A DNA stretch of 12,606 nucleotides from Tannerella sp. (GCA_031263835.1 JAISEZ010000080.1:1-12606); one strand, 5' to 3'; counted from the stretch's first letter, positions 1-6,717 are shown. Notes: generated from the letters alone by a model not told the origin. Program-made: numbers and translations.

Positions 1-2
1 GA

Positions 3-30
3 GTAGAGACGAGATGAATCGTGTCTCTAC
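3..30. repeat. 28-bp imperfect palindrome, GTAGAGAC...GTCTCTAC
   Basis: The outer arms GTAGAGAC (3-10) and GTCTCTAC (23-30) pair perfectly over 8 bp. Pairing continues inward with a G-T pair, one mismatch and three further pairs (13-15 with 18-20). It lies outside any gene. From memory, palindromes with this GTAGAGAC...GTCTCTAC outline are scattered between genes in some Bacteroidota and cyanobacteria, so it is probably one copy of a dispersed repeat. No function can be assigned. Confidence 0.6.
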
Positions 31-83
31 AACGACCGTAGCGGTAGACATAATCATTTATCATTCATGCGAATCAGCAGTAC

Positions 84-108
84 CGACTAAGGGCTGAAAG
101 CCCAGTCG
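84..108. repeat. Imperfect hairpin around GGGCTGAAAGCCC
   Basis: GGGCT (91-95) and AGCCC (99-103) form a 5-bp stem on a GAA loop. The flanks CGACT (84-88) and AGTCG (104-108) add another 5 bp below a two-base AA bulge. There is no gene on either side within 290 bases and no T-tract, so it is not a clear terminator. It may be a dispersed intergenic palindrome like the one at 3-30. Confidence 0.45.
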
Positions 109-329
109 TGTTCGGAAGATTTCCAATACTGTTCAGTATCATTATTTTACCATATCTTTGCCGCAAAAAAGTCATGTCCATATTCACAGAGCATAAAACT
201 GATTTTCCGGCACGGCGGCAGATACACAGGCGGATTACTGTTCAAAGGTACTGTACGGGAAGGTAATGTTCTGTCTGCTGTTCTGTTCAACGTCAGTTCG
301 ACCTAAGAAAAGTCGGAAAACAGTTGGAA
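109..329. other. Intergenic stretch without recognisable feature
   Basis: AT-rich sequence upstream of the decayed transposase. I see no coding signal, tRNA fold or promoter consensus here. The short open frame starting at 266 has no recognisable protein sequence and overlaps the transposase remnant in another frame. Part of this stretch could be the left end of the old insertion sequence, but I cannot identify a terminal inverted repeat or a target duplication. Confidence 0.4.
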
Positions 330-399
330 AAGAGATAAGATATTCGCACCTTTATGGTTTAATAATCAAAGGAATACAAACAATATTATCTTATCTCTT
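330..399. repeat. 13-bp inverted repeat just before the transposase remnant
   Basis: AAGAGATAAGATA (330-342) and TATCTTATCTCTT (387-399) are exact reverse complements separated by 44 bases. The right arm ends on the base immediately before the ATG at 400 of the IS982-like remnant. If transcribed, the hairpin would cover the ribosome-binding region. Some insertion sequences use such structures to block expression from outside promoters. It might instead be chance in AT-rich DNA, or part of the element's terminal structure. Confidence 0.5.
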
Positions 400-911
400 A
401 TGGATACAAATACAGTTGAAATTTATTGCGCGGCTGACGGATTCAGCAGGAAATTCGATGAAGTAACAGCGGGACACCTCCCGGCCGAAGACAGCGGCAA
501 ACGCCACAGAAATCGCCGGTCTGTCATGCCGGACGCCGAAGTTATGACCTGTCATGTTCCGCCTGAAACAGTTTCGCAGTCTCAAAGCCTTTTATACACG
601 GTATATTCAGGTACACTGCAGGAAAGATTTTCCCCATACGGTCAGTTATAACCGCTCTGTGGAACTGCAGCGGAAAACCGCCGAAAAATGAGCCTGTTTT
701 TACAGCTGTGCTGCCCGGGGAAATGCACGGGCATACCGTTTAGTGACTCGACACCTCTCCGTGTATGTCATAGCGTGAGCACAGCCATAAAACTTTCAGG
801 GGAATAGCCACCGGAGGTAAAAGCACTGCGGGGCGGTTTTACGGTTTCAGACTGCACACCGTAATCAGCGATAAGGGGGAAATATTCGATTCTGTATTTA
901 CCCGGGCGAAA
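400..911 (+). pseudogene. IS982-family transposase remnant, frameshifted and truncated
   Basis: A degraded DDE transposase of the IS982 family (cut-and-paste transposition), readable only by changing frame. Segment A (400-549, frame 1) has the N-terminal pattern TVEIYCAADGFSRKFDE and then RNRRSVMPDAEVMT. Segment B (551-688, frame 2) continues with FRLKQFRSLKAFYTRYI and SYNRSVELQ. Segment C (688-804, frame 1) has the conserved block CTGIPFSDSTPLRVCH, containing the first catalytic Asp, and runs into a stop at 805-807. Segment D (831-911, frame 3) has FYGFRLHTVISDKGEIF. The order and spacing match the family as I remember it. About 170 residues of a protein that is usually about 290-300 long are recoverable. 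Similarity stops at the palindrome starting at 904, so the C-terminal half with the remaining catalytic residues is missing. It cannot be functional. The assignment rests on remembered family motifs, not on a search. Confidence 0.85.
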
Positions 912-926
912 GCATTTCGCCCCTAC
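904..926. repeat. Palindrome GGGCGAAA-GCA-TTTCGCCC followed by CTAC
   Basis: A perfect 8-bp stem (904-911 with 915-922) on a 3-base loop, followed by CTAC. It overlaps the last recognisable codons of the transposase remnant. The same outline, GGGCGAA...TTCGCCCCTAC, recurs at 12549-12574 in this window, which indicates a dispersed repeat rather than a gene-specific terminator. It sits where the transposase similarity ends, so it may mark a rearrangement joint. Confidence 0.65.
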
Positions 927-937
927 TAACTACGCAT

Positions 938-965
938 TAATCACTAATCACTAATCACTAATCAC
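938..965. repeat. Four tandem copies of heptamer TAATCAC
   Basis: TAATCAC is repeated exactly four times, followed by a partial fifth unit (TAA at 966-968). The array overlaps the 3' end of rnhB: read on the minus strand it encodes the last four residues, VISD, and the TAG stop (953-951). Because 7 is not a multiple of 3, the array puts stop codons in every minus-strand frame within about 21 bases. Just upstream, 923-933 reads CTACTAACTAC, the unit seen in the arrays at 10653-10758. Confidence 0.85.
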
Positions 966-1538
966 TAAAGAAAAGCTTTTCCGGTGGAGGGGTGTGATGC
1001 CGTAGCGGCGGATGGCGTCACGGTGTGCCTGTGTGGGGTAGCCTTTGTTTTTGGCCCAGCGGTAAAGCGGATAAAGCCTGTCCAGCGCGTCCATGCAGTC
1101 GTCGCGATACGTCTTCGCCAGCACCGACGCCGCCGCAATACTCATGTATTTGCCGTCGCCCCTGACGATGGCCGTATGGGGAATGCCGGGATAGGGCGTA
1201 AAGCGGTTGCCGTCAATCAGGAGGTGTTCGGGAAGCGTTTGCAGCTGTGCGACGGCGCGGTGCATCGCCAGAAAAGAGGCTTGCAGGATATTTATCCGGT
1301 CGATTTCTTCCGGCGTGACAATGCCCGTCGCCCAGGCAACGGCTTCCCGCTCGATGACCGTCCGCAGTTCATACCGTTTCTTCGCGCTCAGCTGCTTGCT
1401 GTCGTTCAGTTCGGCGTTGCGGAAGTCCGGCGGCAGAATCACGGCCGCGGCATATACCGCGCCTGCCAGACATCCGCGCCCGGCTTCGTCGCATCCCGCT
1501 TCCACGCAACGGGCGTTCAGGTAAGGCAGCAGCGCCAT
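951..1538 (-). CDS. rnhB: Ribonuclease HII
   Basis: Cuts the RNA strand of RNA-DNA hybrids and starts removal of ribonucleotides misincorporated in DNA; cytoplasmic and metal-dependent. At 195 residues it is a normal single-domain RNase HII. The signature DEAGRG with LAG lies at residues 17-26 and gives catalytic D17 and E18. LLIDGN supplies D109 and VRGDGK supplies D128. The block [13 protein letters not shown] (134-146) and the C-terminal GYPTQAH and HRKSF motifs are typical. The residue before LAG is Cys (C23) where Pro is usual. The ATG follows the TGA of sufS with no gap (TGAATG on the minus strand), so translational coupling is likely. The last four residues (VISD) and the stop come from the TAATCAC array, so the tail is not conserved sequence. 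Confidence 0.96.
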   Translation of the reverse strand: MALLPYLNARCVEAGCDEAGRGCLAGAVYAAAVILPPDFRNAELNDSKQLSAKKRYELRTVIEREAVAWATGIVTPEEIDRINILQASFLAMHRAVAQLQTLPEHLLIDGNRFTPYPGIPHTAIVRGDGKYMSIAAASVLAKTYRDDCMDALDRLYPLYRWAKNKGYPTQAHRDAIRRYGITPLHRKSFSLVISD

Positions 1539-2738
1539 TCAAAACATGTCTTTAATCCGTTCGATACCCGCCATCAGCGCGTCTATTTCTTCCCTGGTGT
1601 TGTAGAGGGCAAACGAGGCGCGCACCGTCCCTTCCACGCCCAGCGCCCGCATCAGCGGCTCCGCGCAGTGATGACCCGTGCGCACCGCAATCCCCTGCCC
1701 GTCCAGCAGCATCCCCGTGTCATAGTGATGAATCCGCTCCAGCGCAAAGGACAGTACGCTGCTTTTCGCCGCCGCCCGCCCGAAGATGTGCGCTCCCGCA
1801 CCGTCCAGCTGCTGCGTGGCATACGTCAGCAGGGCTTCCTCGTGGGCGGCAATGGCCTCCCAGCCGAAGGAGGAGACGTAGCGCAGCGCCTCTGCCAGCG
1901 CCGTGCTCCCGATGAAATCCGGCGTGCCGGCTTCAAACTTGTAGGGGAGTTCATTGAAGCTTGTTTTCTCGAAGGACACGGACGCAATCATCTCGCCGCC
2001 GCCCTGATACGGCGGGATGCGTTCGAGCCACTGTTCCCTGCCGTACAGGACGCCGATGCCCGCGGGCGCGTAGATTTTATGTCCGGAAAAGGTATAAAAG
2101 TCGGCGTCCAGCGCCTGCACGTCCACGGGCCGGTGTGCCACGGCCTGCGCGCCGTCAATCAGTACGGGGACATGGTGCCGGTGAGCTGTCCGGATGAGGT
2201 CGGCCACGGGATTGACCGTCCCCAGGACGTTGGATACGTGCGTGACGGCCACCAGGCGCGTCCGTTCGGTAAACAGCCGCTCGCAGGCTTCCATCTCCAG
2301 CTCGCCCCGTCCGTTGAGCGGTATCACCTTCAGCGTCATCCCCTGCAACTGCCAGGGGACGATGTTCGAGTGATGTTCCATCGCCGTGACAATCACTTCG
2401 TCGCCCGGCCGCATGAAGGCTTTGCCGTAGCTTGAGGCCAGCAGGTTGATTGCCTCGGTGGCGCCGCGCGTAAAGATGATTTCCGCGGCGGAGCGGGCGT
2501 TCAGAAACTGCCGTACCGTGCGCCGCGCTTCTTCGTGGGCTTCGGTAGCCTGCCGGCTGAGGAAGTGCACGCCACGGTGGATGTTCGCATTGGTGCGGTA
2601 ATACCCTTCGGTCAGTTTCTCGACCACGCAGCGCGGTTTCTGCGTCGTAGCCGCGTTGTCGAGATAGACTAACGGTTTGCCGTAAATCTCGCGCTGCAAT
2701 ATCGGGAAATCCGAACGGATGGACGGAAGGTCTAACAC
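1539..2738 (-). CDS. sufS: Cysteine desulfurase, SufS type
   Basis: PLP enzyme that removes sulfur from L-cysteine as a persulfide for Fe-S cluster assembly by the SUF machinery. It has 399 residues, close to the usual length of about 405. Seen in the sequence: YLDNAATTQKP at 25-35; EHHSN (121-125), with the His that stacks on PLP; DGAQAV (195-200); the PLP lysine K221 in FSGHK; and RTGHHCAEP (353-361) with the active-site C358. The short RTGHHC loop identifies the group II (SufS/CsdA) class rather than IscS/NifS. The start is GTG (2738-2736): the only upstream extension is a few codons before an in-frame TAA, and AAAGG lies about 10 bases upstream. It is probably cotranscribed with the CoA-transferase gene 40 bases upstream and with rnhB directly downstream. 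No sufB, sufC, sufD or sufE is visible in the window. Confidence 0.95.
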   Translation of the reverse strand: MLDLPSIRSDFPILQREIYGKPLVYLDNAATTQKPRCVVEKLTEGYYRTNANIHRGVHFLSRQATEAHEEARRTVRQFLNARSAAEIIFTRGATEAINLLASSYGKAFMRPGDEVIVTAMEHHSNIVPWQLQGMTLKVIPLNGRGELEMEACERLFTERTRLVAVTHVSNVLGTVNPVADLIRTAHRHHVPVLIDGAQAVAHRPVDVQALDADFYTFSGHKIYAPAGIGVLYGREQWLERIPPYQGGGEMIASVSFEKTSFNELPYKFEAGTPDFIGSTALAEALRYVSSFGWEAIAAHEEALLTYATQQLDGAGAHIFGRAAAKSSVLSFALERIHHYDTGMLLDGQGIAVRTGHHCAEPLMRALGVEGTVRASFALYNTREEIDALMAGIERIKDMF

Positions 2739-2778
2739 AACGGGATGCCTTTACTGTTTTTGAATCTCGACAAGCCGG

Positions 2779-4269
2779 TCAGCAGCTGCTCCAGTCCACC
2801 AGATGCATGTCGCCTCTGTCCGCCAGCGCGCGGTGGAAGGCAAAACAGGCTTTGAGGTCTTGCGGCGTATGTCCGGCAACGCCCCTGTTCAGGTATTCGT
2901 GCAGCAGCGGGCGATAGTCGGGATGCGCACAGTGGTCGATGATGAGGCGCGCGCGCTGAACGGGCGAAGTCCCGCGCAGGTCGGCCACGCCGTATTCGGA
3001 GACGATGACCTTGACGGAATGTTCGCTGTGGTCCGTGTGCGAGACCATCGGTACAATCGCGCTGATTTTACCGTCCTTGGCCGTCGAGGGCGTGGTGAAG
3101 ACGGAGAGGTAGGCGCCGCGCGTAAAGTCGCCCGAACCGCCGATTCCGTTCATCATCCGGGTGCCCGATACGTGCGTCGAATTGATGTTCCCGAAAATAT
3201 CGACTTCCAGCGCCGTATTGATGGTAATCAGCCCCAGGCGTCGGACGATTTCGGGATTGTTGGATATTTCCTGCGGACGGAGCAGGAGCCTGTCCCTGTA
3301 GAAGGGGAGATTCGAATACACCTCGTTCAGCGCCTCGGTGCTGAGCGTGAGCGAGCAGCCGCTGGCGAACGTGACCCGTCCCTGCTTCATCAGCTTGATG
3401 ACGGCGTCCTGAATCACTTCGGTGAAGATGCTGAACGGCGGGATGCCCTCGTTTTCGCCCATGCATCCCAGCACGGCGTTGGCGATGTTGCCCACGCCGC
3501 TCTGGAGGGGCAGGAAGGAGGCGGGGATGCGTCCGGCGTTCATTTCGCTCACCAGAAAGGCGGCTACATTGCGTCCGATGTCGAGCGTGACGTCGTCGAG
3601 CGGTGTGAAGGTGCTGCCGTCCGGCTGCGTCGTGGTGTCCACCACGCCGACGATTTTGTCCGGACTGACTTTCAGCACCGGCGACCCAATCCGGTCGGAG
3701 GGCGTGTAGACGGGTATCTCGCGACGGTACGGAGGGTCTGCCGGTTCGTACAGGTCATGCATCCCGCGGATTTCCTTCGGATGAAAATGATTCAGTTCGA
3801 CCAGAATCCGGTCCGCCATCCGGCAGAAGGTCGGCGAGTTGCCGACTGCGTCCGTGAGGAGGATTTCACCGTCTTCGGTCACGTCGGCCGCTTCGACGAC
3901 CGCTACGTTGAGCTTTCCGAAGAAGCCGTAGCGCAGGTCCTGCGCCAGCGTGGAAAGATGCAGGTCGAAATACTGCGCCCTGCGCGCGTTGAGCGATGCC
4001 CGCAGGTCTTTGCTCGACTGGTAGGGGCTGCGGAACTTCACGGCGTTGGCACGCGCCAGCGCGCCGTCGATACGGTCGCCCGTGGAGGCGCCTGTGAAAA
4101 CTCCGATTTGAAAGGGATTCCCCTTTGCGTGCTCTGCTTCCGCACGCACGGCAATCGCCTGGGGAATGATTTTGGGACAGCCTGACGGCGTGAACCCGCT
4201 GAATCCGACACTGTCGTCGTGATTGACAAAAGTTGCTGCCTCTTCGGCAGTAATGAATTTTAAAGCCAT
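2779..4269 (-). CDS. Acetyl-CoA hydrolase / succinyl-CoA:acetate CoA-transferase-like enzyme
   Basis: A 496-residue member of the acetyl-CoA hydrolase/transferase family (Cat1, AarC and Ach1 relatives), which moves CoA between acyl groups through a glutamyl-CoA intermediate. The catalytic Glu is E284 in IFTEVIQD (281-288). Other family blocks are GFTPSGCPK (25-33), GGSGDF (377-382) with the preceding NGI, and SEYGVADLRG (424-433). In anaerobic Bacteroidales such an enzyme plausibly exchanges CoA between succinate or propionate and acetate during fermentation, but substrate cannot be read from sequence alone. The ATG at 4269 begins the family-typical N-terminus. A promoter-like element lies at 4375-4406, leaving a leader of roughly 100 bases that contains an octamer array. 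It is first in the cluster with sufS and rnhB. I see no functional link to those genes. Confidence 0.92.
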   Translation of the reverse strand: MALKFITAEEAATFVNHDDSVGFSGFTPSGCPKIIPQAIAVRAEAEHAKGNPFQIGVFTGASTGDRIDGALARANAVKFRSPYQSSKDLRASLNARRAQYFDLHLSTLAQDLRYGFFGKLNVAVVEAADVTEDGEILLTDAVGNSPTFCRMADRILVELNHFHPKEIRGMHDLYEPADPPYRREIPVYTPSDRIGSPVLKVSPDKIVGVVDTTTQPDGSTFTPLDDVTLDIGRNVAAFLVSEMNAGRIPASFLPLQSGVGNIANAVLGCMGENEGIPPFSIFTEVIQDAVIKLMKQGRVTFASGCSLTLSTEALNEVYSNLPFYRDRLLLRPQEISNNPEIVRRLGLITINTALEVDIFGNINSTHVSGTRMMNGIGGSGDFTRGAYLSVFTTPSTAKDGKISAIVPMVSHTDHSEHSVKVIVSEYGVADLRGTSPVQRARLIIDHCAHPDYRPLLHEYLNRGVAGHTPQDLKACFAFHRALADRGDMHLVDWSSC

Positions 4270-4327
4270 TTCGTTTTAGTTTATTACGTACTGTATTTTA
4301 CGCGGGAAAATCCTGTGCATCCGCCCC

Positions 4328-4359
4328 TGAATCATTGAATCATGGAATCATTGAATCTT
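4328..4359. repeat. Octamer array (TGAATCAT x4, imperfect)
   Basis: Four successive 8-base units: TGAATCAT, TGAATCAT, GGAATCAT, TGAATCTT. It lies between the predicted promoter (4375-4406) and the start of the CoA-transferase gene (4269), so it should be part of that gene's mRNA leader. On the mRNA strand each junction creates ATGATTC, giving three-codon frames such as ATG ATT CAA TGA and ATG ATT CCA TGA. Confidence 0.75.
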
Positions 4360-4374
4360 TGGACTTTCCCGCTG

Positions 4375-4406
4375 CAAAGATAGCAATGTAATAACAACCG
4401 TCAAAA
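4375..4406 (-). promoter_or_regulatory. Bacteroidota-type promoter for the CoA-transferase/sufS/rnhB cluster
   Basis: On the minus strand TATCTTTG (4382-4375) matches the Bacteroidota -7 consensus TAnnTTTG exactly. TTTG within TTTTG (4406-4402) stands 19 bases upstream in the expected -33 position. This is the best two-box match in the window. Transcription would begin near 4368 and yield a leader of about 100 bases carrying the octamer array. Confidence 0.65.
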
Positions 4407-4432
4407 CGGCGGGGTTCATTTTTTTCCGGAAC

Positions 4433-4822
4433 TCAATATTTCCGGTTCAGTATTTCCGCAGAAATAAAGGCTTTGCGGAAGGTGTCCGTATCCGTTAAAT
4501 TCAGTTCGTCCACCCATGCCGTTCTCTTTTCCCCCGTGACGACGGGCATATCATCCGTCAACATGCGGCTGCCTTCTTCCGCGGGCGGCGACAGAAAGGA
4601 AGACCGCGACGGGCGGAACCTTGGCGCGGGCGGCGGGCTTTTCCTTCGCTGCGCCTGTACCGGCGGCGCCGGCGGCAGCATATCCTCCAGGTCCTCCATC
4701 GAGGGCGCGGGCGACAGCGTTTCCTCCTGCGGCTTCTTCTTTTTCAGGTTGCCGGCGAAGCTGACGACGGCCACCACGATAATCACAATATAATATAACC
4801 AGTCTCCGATATGATTGTCCAT
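4433..4822 (-). CDS. Small membrane-anchored proline-rich hypothetical protein
   Basis: 129 residues. A hydrophobic segment at about 7-25 (WLYYIVIIVVAVVSF) is followed directly by LKKKK, which suggests one membrane anchor with the rest in the cytoplasm. Residues 35-85 are low-complexity and rich in Pro, Arg and Ser (two PPAP blocks). The C-terminus, FRKAFISAEILNRKY, resembles a short motif (roughly A-x-I-x-SEILNRKY) that I recall at the end of small uncharacterised Bacteroidales proteins. The conserved tail with a variable linker suggests that the tail binds a partner; that is inference. The gene diverges from miaB with 79 bases between the start codons, and TACTTTTG at 4857-4850 could be its -7 box. 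No function can be named. Confidence 0.8.
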   Translation of the reverse strand: MDNHIGDWLYYIVIIVVAVVSFAGNLKKKKPQEETLSPAPSMEDLEDMLPPAPPVQAQRRKSPPPAPRFRPSRSSFLSPPAEEGSRMLTDDMPVVTGEKRTAWVDELNLTDTDTFRKAFISAEILNRKY

Positions 4823-4845
4823 TCCGCTTTAATTTTTTACATTTG
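4814..4845 (+). promoter_or_regulatory. Bacteroidota-type promoter for miaB
   Basis: TACATTTG (4838-4845) fits the TAnnTTTG -7 element. ATTG (4814-4817), 20 bases upstream, is a three-of-four match to the -33 TTTG. It overlaps the first codons of the divergent gene. Transcription would start near 4852, leaving a leader of about 50 bases before the miaB ATG, with GGAAAAAAG just upstream of the start. Confidence 0.6.
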
Positions 4846-4848
4846 CGC

Positions 4849-4871
4849 CCAAAAGTAGCTGTTTCTTTTGG
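4849..4871. promoter_or_regulatory. Inverted repeat CCAAAAG-N9-CTTTTGG between divergent starts; contains minus-strand -7 box
   Basis: CCAAAAG (4849-4855) and CTTTTGG (4865-4871) are exact complements with a 9-base spacer. The left arm overlaps TACTTTTG (4857-4850, minus strand), a TAnnTTTG match for the divergent small membrane protein gene. The repeat also falls at the beginning of the predicted miaB leader. It could be an operator affecting both genes, a leader hairpin, or just two facing TTTTG boxes. Confidence 0.45.
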
Positions 4872-4901
4872 AACAGAGAAATTTTTGACGGAAAAAAGAA
4901 T

Positions 4902-6272
4902 ATGAACAATCCAGACATCCCGCACGCAACGCGCAAATTATACATGGAGACGTACGGTTGCCAGATGAACGTGGCCGACAGCGAAGTCGTCGCCTCCATC
5001 ATGCAGACGGACGGCTACACCGTGACGGAACATCCGGAAGAAGCCGACGCCATTTTTGTAAATACCTGTTCGGTACGCGACAATGCCGAACAGCGTGTGC
5101 TGGGACGCCTGCAATATTTCCAGTCGTTCCGGAAGAAAAAGAAACGGCTGATTATCGGTGTGCTGGGCTGCATGGCCGAGCGCGTCCGGGAGGAACTGAT
5201 TCGGGAACACGGGGTCGACCTGGTGGCCGGGCCGGACGCCTACATGGACTTGCCGAACCTGGCCGGCGCCGTCGAACGCGGCGAGAAGGCCATCAACGTG
5301 GAACTGTCGACGCAGGAGACCTACAGGGATGTGATTCCGCTGAAACTGGGCGGCATCCGTATCTCCGGATTTATTTCCATCATGCGCGGATGCAATAATT
5401 TCTGTACCTACTGCATTGTGCCGTACACGCGCGGACGCGAACGGAGCCGCGACCTGGGCAGTATACTGAATGAAGTGTGCGACATGCGGGTGCGGGGATA
5501 CCGCGAAGTCACCCTGCTGGGGCAGAATGTCAATTCGTACCGTTTCGGGACGGAGGGAGAGAGCGTCGGGTTTCCGCAGCTGCTGGCCCGCGTGGCCGAA
5601 GCCGCGCCGGACATGCGCATCCGCTTCACGACCTCGCACCCGAAGGACATGAGCGACGAGACTCTGCACGTCATGGCGGCACACCGGAACATCTGCAAAC
5701 ATATCCACCTGCCAGCCCAGTCGGGCAGTTCGCGGATGCTGAAGGTGATGAACCGCAGATATACCCGCGAGTGGTATCTGGAGCGCATCGCCGCCATTCG
5801 CCGCCTGCTGCCGGACTGCGGCATCTCGACCGACCTTTTCTGCGGCTATCATTCCGAAACGGAAGAGGATTACGAAGAGACGCTTTCGCTGATGCGCGAA
5901 GTCGGGTTTGACGCCGCGTTCCTGTTCAAGTACTCCGAGCGGCCGGGCACGTATGCCGCCGGACACCTGCCCGACGACGTGCCGGAAGAGGTGAAAATCC
6001 GCCGGCTGCAGGGGATGATTCAGTTGCAGAACCGGCTCTCGGAGGCCGCTAACCGACGCGACACCGGCAAGGTGTTCGAGGTGCTGGTGGAAGGTTTTTC
6101 CAAACGTTCGCGCGAACAGCTGTTCGGCCGCACCGAACAAAACAAGGTCGTTGTCTTCGATAAGCAAAACTGCAAAATCGGACAGTATGTGCACGTGAAA
6201 ATCGAAGACGCTACCTCCGCAACGCTTTTCGGCACACCGAATCAGCAGATGCAGAATGACGCGGAAAAATAA
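4902..6272 (+). CDS. miaB: tRNA-2-methylthio-N6-dimethylallyladenosine synthase (MiaB)
   Basis: Radical SAM methylthiotransferase that converts i6A37 to ms2i6A37 in tRNAs reading codons that begin with U. It has 456 residues. The N-terminal methylthiotransferase domain supplies the auxiliary [4Fe-4S] ligands: C20 in METYGCQMN, C56 in VNTCSVRDNAEQR and C90 in GVLGCMAER. The radical SAM motif is RGCNNFCTYC, with C164, C168 and C171. TTSHPKDM (243-250) and HLPAQSGSSRML (269-280) are typical of the family. A TRAM RNA-binding domain spans about 383-445. VRDNAEQR and the YGCQMN form point to MiaB rather than MtaB or RimO. The ATG at 4902 is preceded by a GGAAAAAAG purine run, and a promoter lies at 4814-4845. 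All key residues are present. It stands alone on the plus strand, convergent with the small coiled-coil gene downstream. Confidence 0.97.
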   Translation: MNNPDIPHATRKLYMETYGCQMNVADSEVVASIMQTDGYTVTEHPEEADAIFVNTCSVRDNAEQRVLGRLQYFQSFRKKKKRLIIGVLGCMAERVREELIREHGVDLVAGPDAYMDLPNLAGAVERGEKAINVELSTQETYRDVIPLKLGGIRISGFISIMRGCNNFCTYCIVPYTRGRERSRDLGSILNEVCDMRVRGYREVTLLGQNVNSYRFGTEGESVGFPQLLARVAEAAPDMRIRFTTSHPKDMSDETLHVMAAHRNICKHIHLPAQSGSSRMLKVMNRRYTREWYLERIAAIRRLLPDCGISTDLFCGYHSETEEDYEETLSLMREVGFDAAFLFKYSERPGTYAAGHLPDDVPEEVKIRRLQGMIQLQNRLSEAANRRDTGKVFEVLVEGFSKRSREQLFGRTEQNKVVVFDKQNCKIGQYVHVKIEDATSATLFGTPNQQMQNDAEK

Positions 6273-6377
6273 ACGGCAGAAAAGGCAAAGAGACTAAAAG
6301 AGGACTGGAATATTTTTATTCACAAATGAAATTCGCAGTTTTAATCTATTCATGCAAGTCGGCAGCAGAATAACCGT

Positions 6378-6689
6378 TCATTTTTTGTCCATAATTCCGA
6401 CGTGCCTCCATTGGGATGATTCGGTATTCATCTTGACTTTCTTCTTGATTGCCTGATACTTTTTCCGAACTTCCGCTAATTTCCGGTTCGCCACCTTTGA
6501 AATGCGCCTTGCTTCTTCCGTAAGATGCTCAAGTTCCTGATTCTGTCCGGCAAGAACCTGCGTTTCGGATTCCAGCTCGGCAATTGCCTGCATATCCAGA
6601 CGGACATTTCTTGCTGTCTCCGGATACTTCTTTAAGCCTGAAACCAGCATTTCGGCTTTTGCAACCTGCTCACTAATTGTCTTTGACAT
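6378..6689 (-). CDS. Small coiled-coil hypothetical protein
   Basis: 103 residues, largely charged and helical. Residues about 35-90 (from IAELESETQVLAGQNQELE onward) show heptad-like spacing of hydrophobic residues and should form a coiled coil. The N-terminal EQVAKAEMLVSGLKKYPE and C-terminal WRHVGIMDKK resemble the conserved ends of short Bacteroidales proteins that I remember only as hypothetical. There is no signal peptide, membrane segment or enzyme motif. It lies 28 bases after the 94-residue gene and may be cotranscribed with it. A 60-base sample (6421-6480) has only 23 G+C, against 35 in a sample of miaB (5641-5700), so the composition is clearly lower than in the housekeeping genes. 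Function unknown; oligomerisation is all that the sequence suggests. Confidence 0.8.
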   Translation of the reverse strand: MSKTISEQVAKAEMLVSGLKKYPETARNVRLDMQAIAELESETQVLAGQNQELEHLTEEARRISKVANRKLAEVRKKYQAIKKKVKMNTESSQWRHVGIMDKK

Positions 6690-6717
6690 AATTATTTAAT
6701 TAAGTTCGTATAATGAT

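Noticed and set aside
84..108. A riboswitch or small RNA
   Set aside because: Only a simple hairpin is visible, with no gene downstream for it to regulate.
266..466. A 66-codon plus-strand reading frame
   Set aside because: It overlaps the IS982 remnant in a different frame and shows no recognisable protein pattern; the remnant explains the sequence better.
984..2435. A long plus-strand open frame opposite rnhB and sufS
   Set aside because: It is antisense to two genes with full catalytic motifs, and its Arg/His/Val-rich composition is typical of reverse-strand reading of high-GC genes.
2803..4185. A 460-codon plus-strand frame opposite the CoA-transferase gene
   Set aside because: No recognisable motifs, and it is antisense to an intact enzyme; a compositional shadow.
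4938..6194. A 418-codon minus-strand frame opposite miaB
   Set aside because: miaB has every expected cysteine motif on the plus strand; the opposite frame is a shadow.
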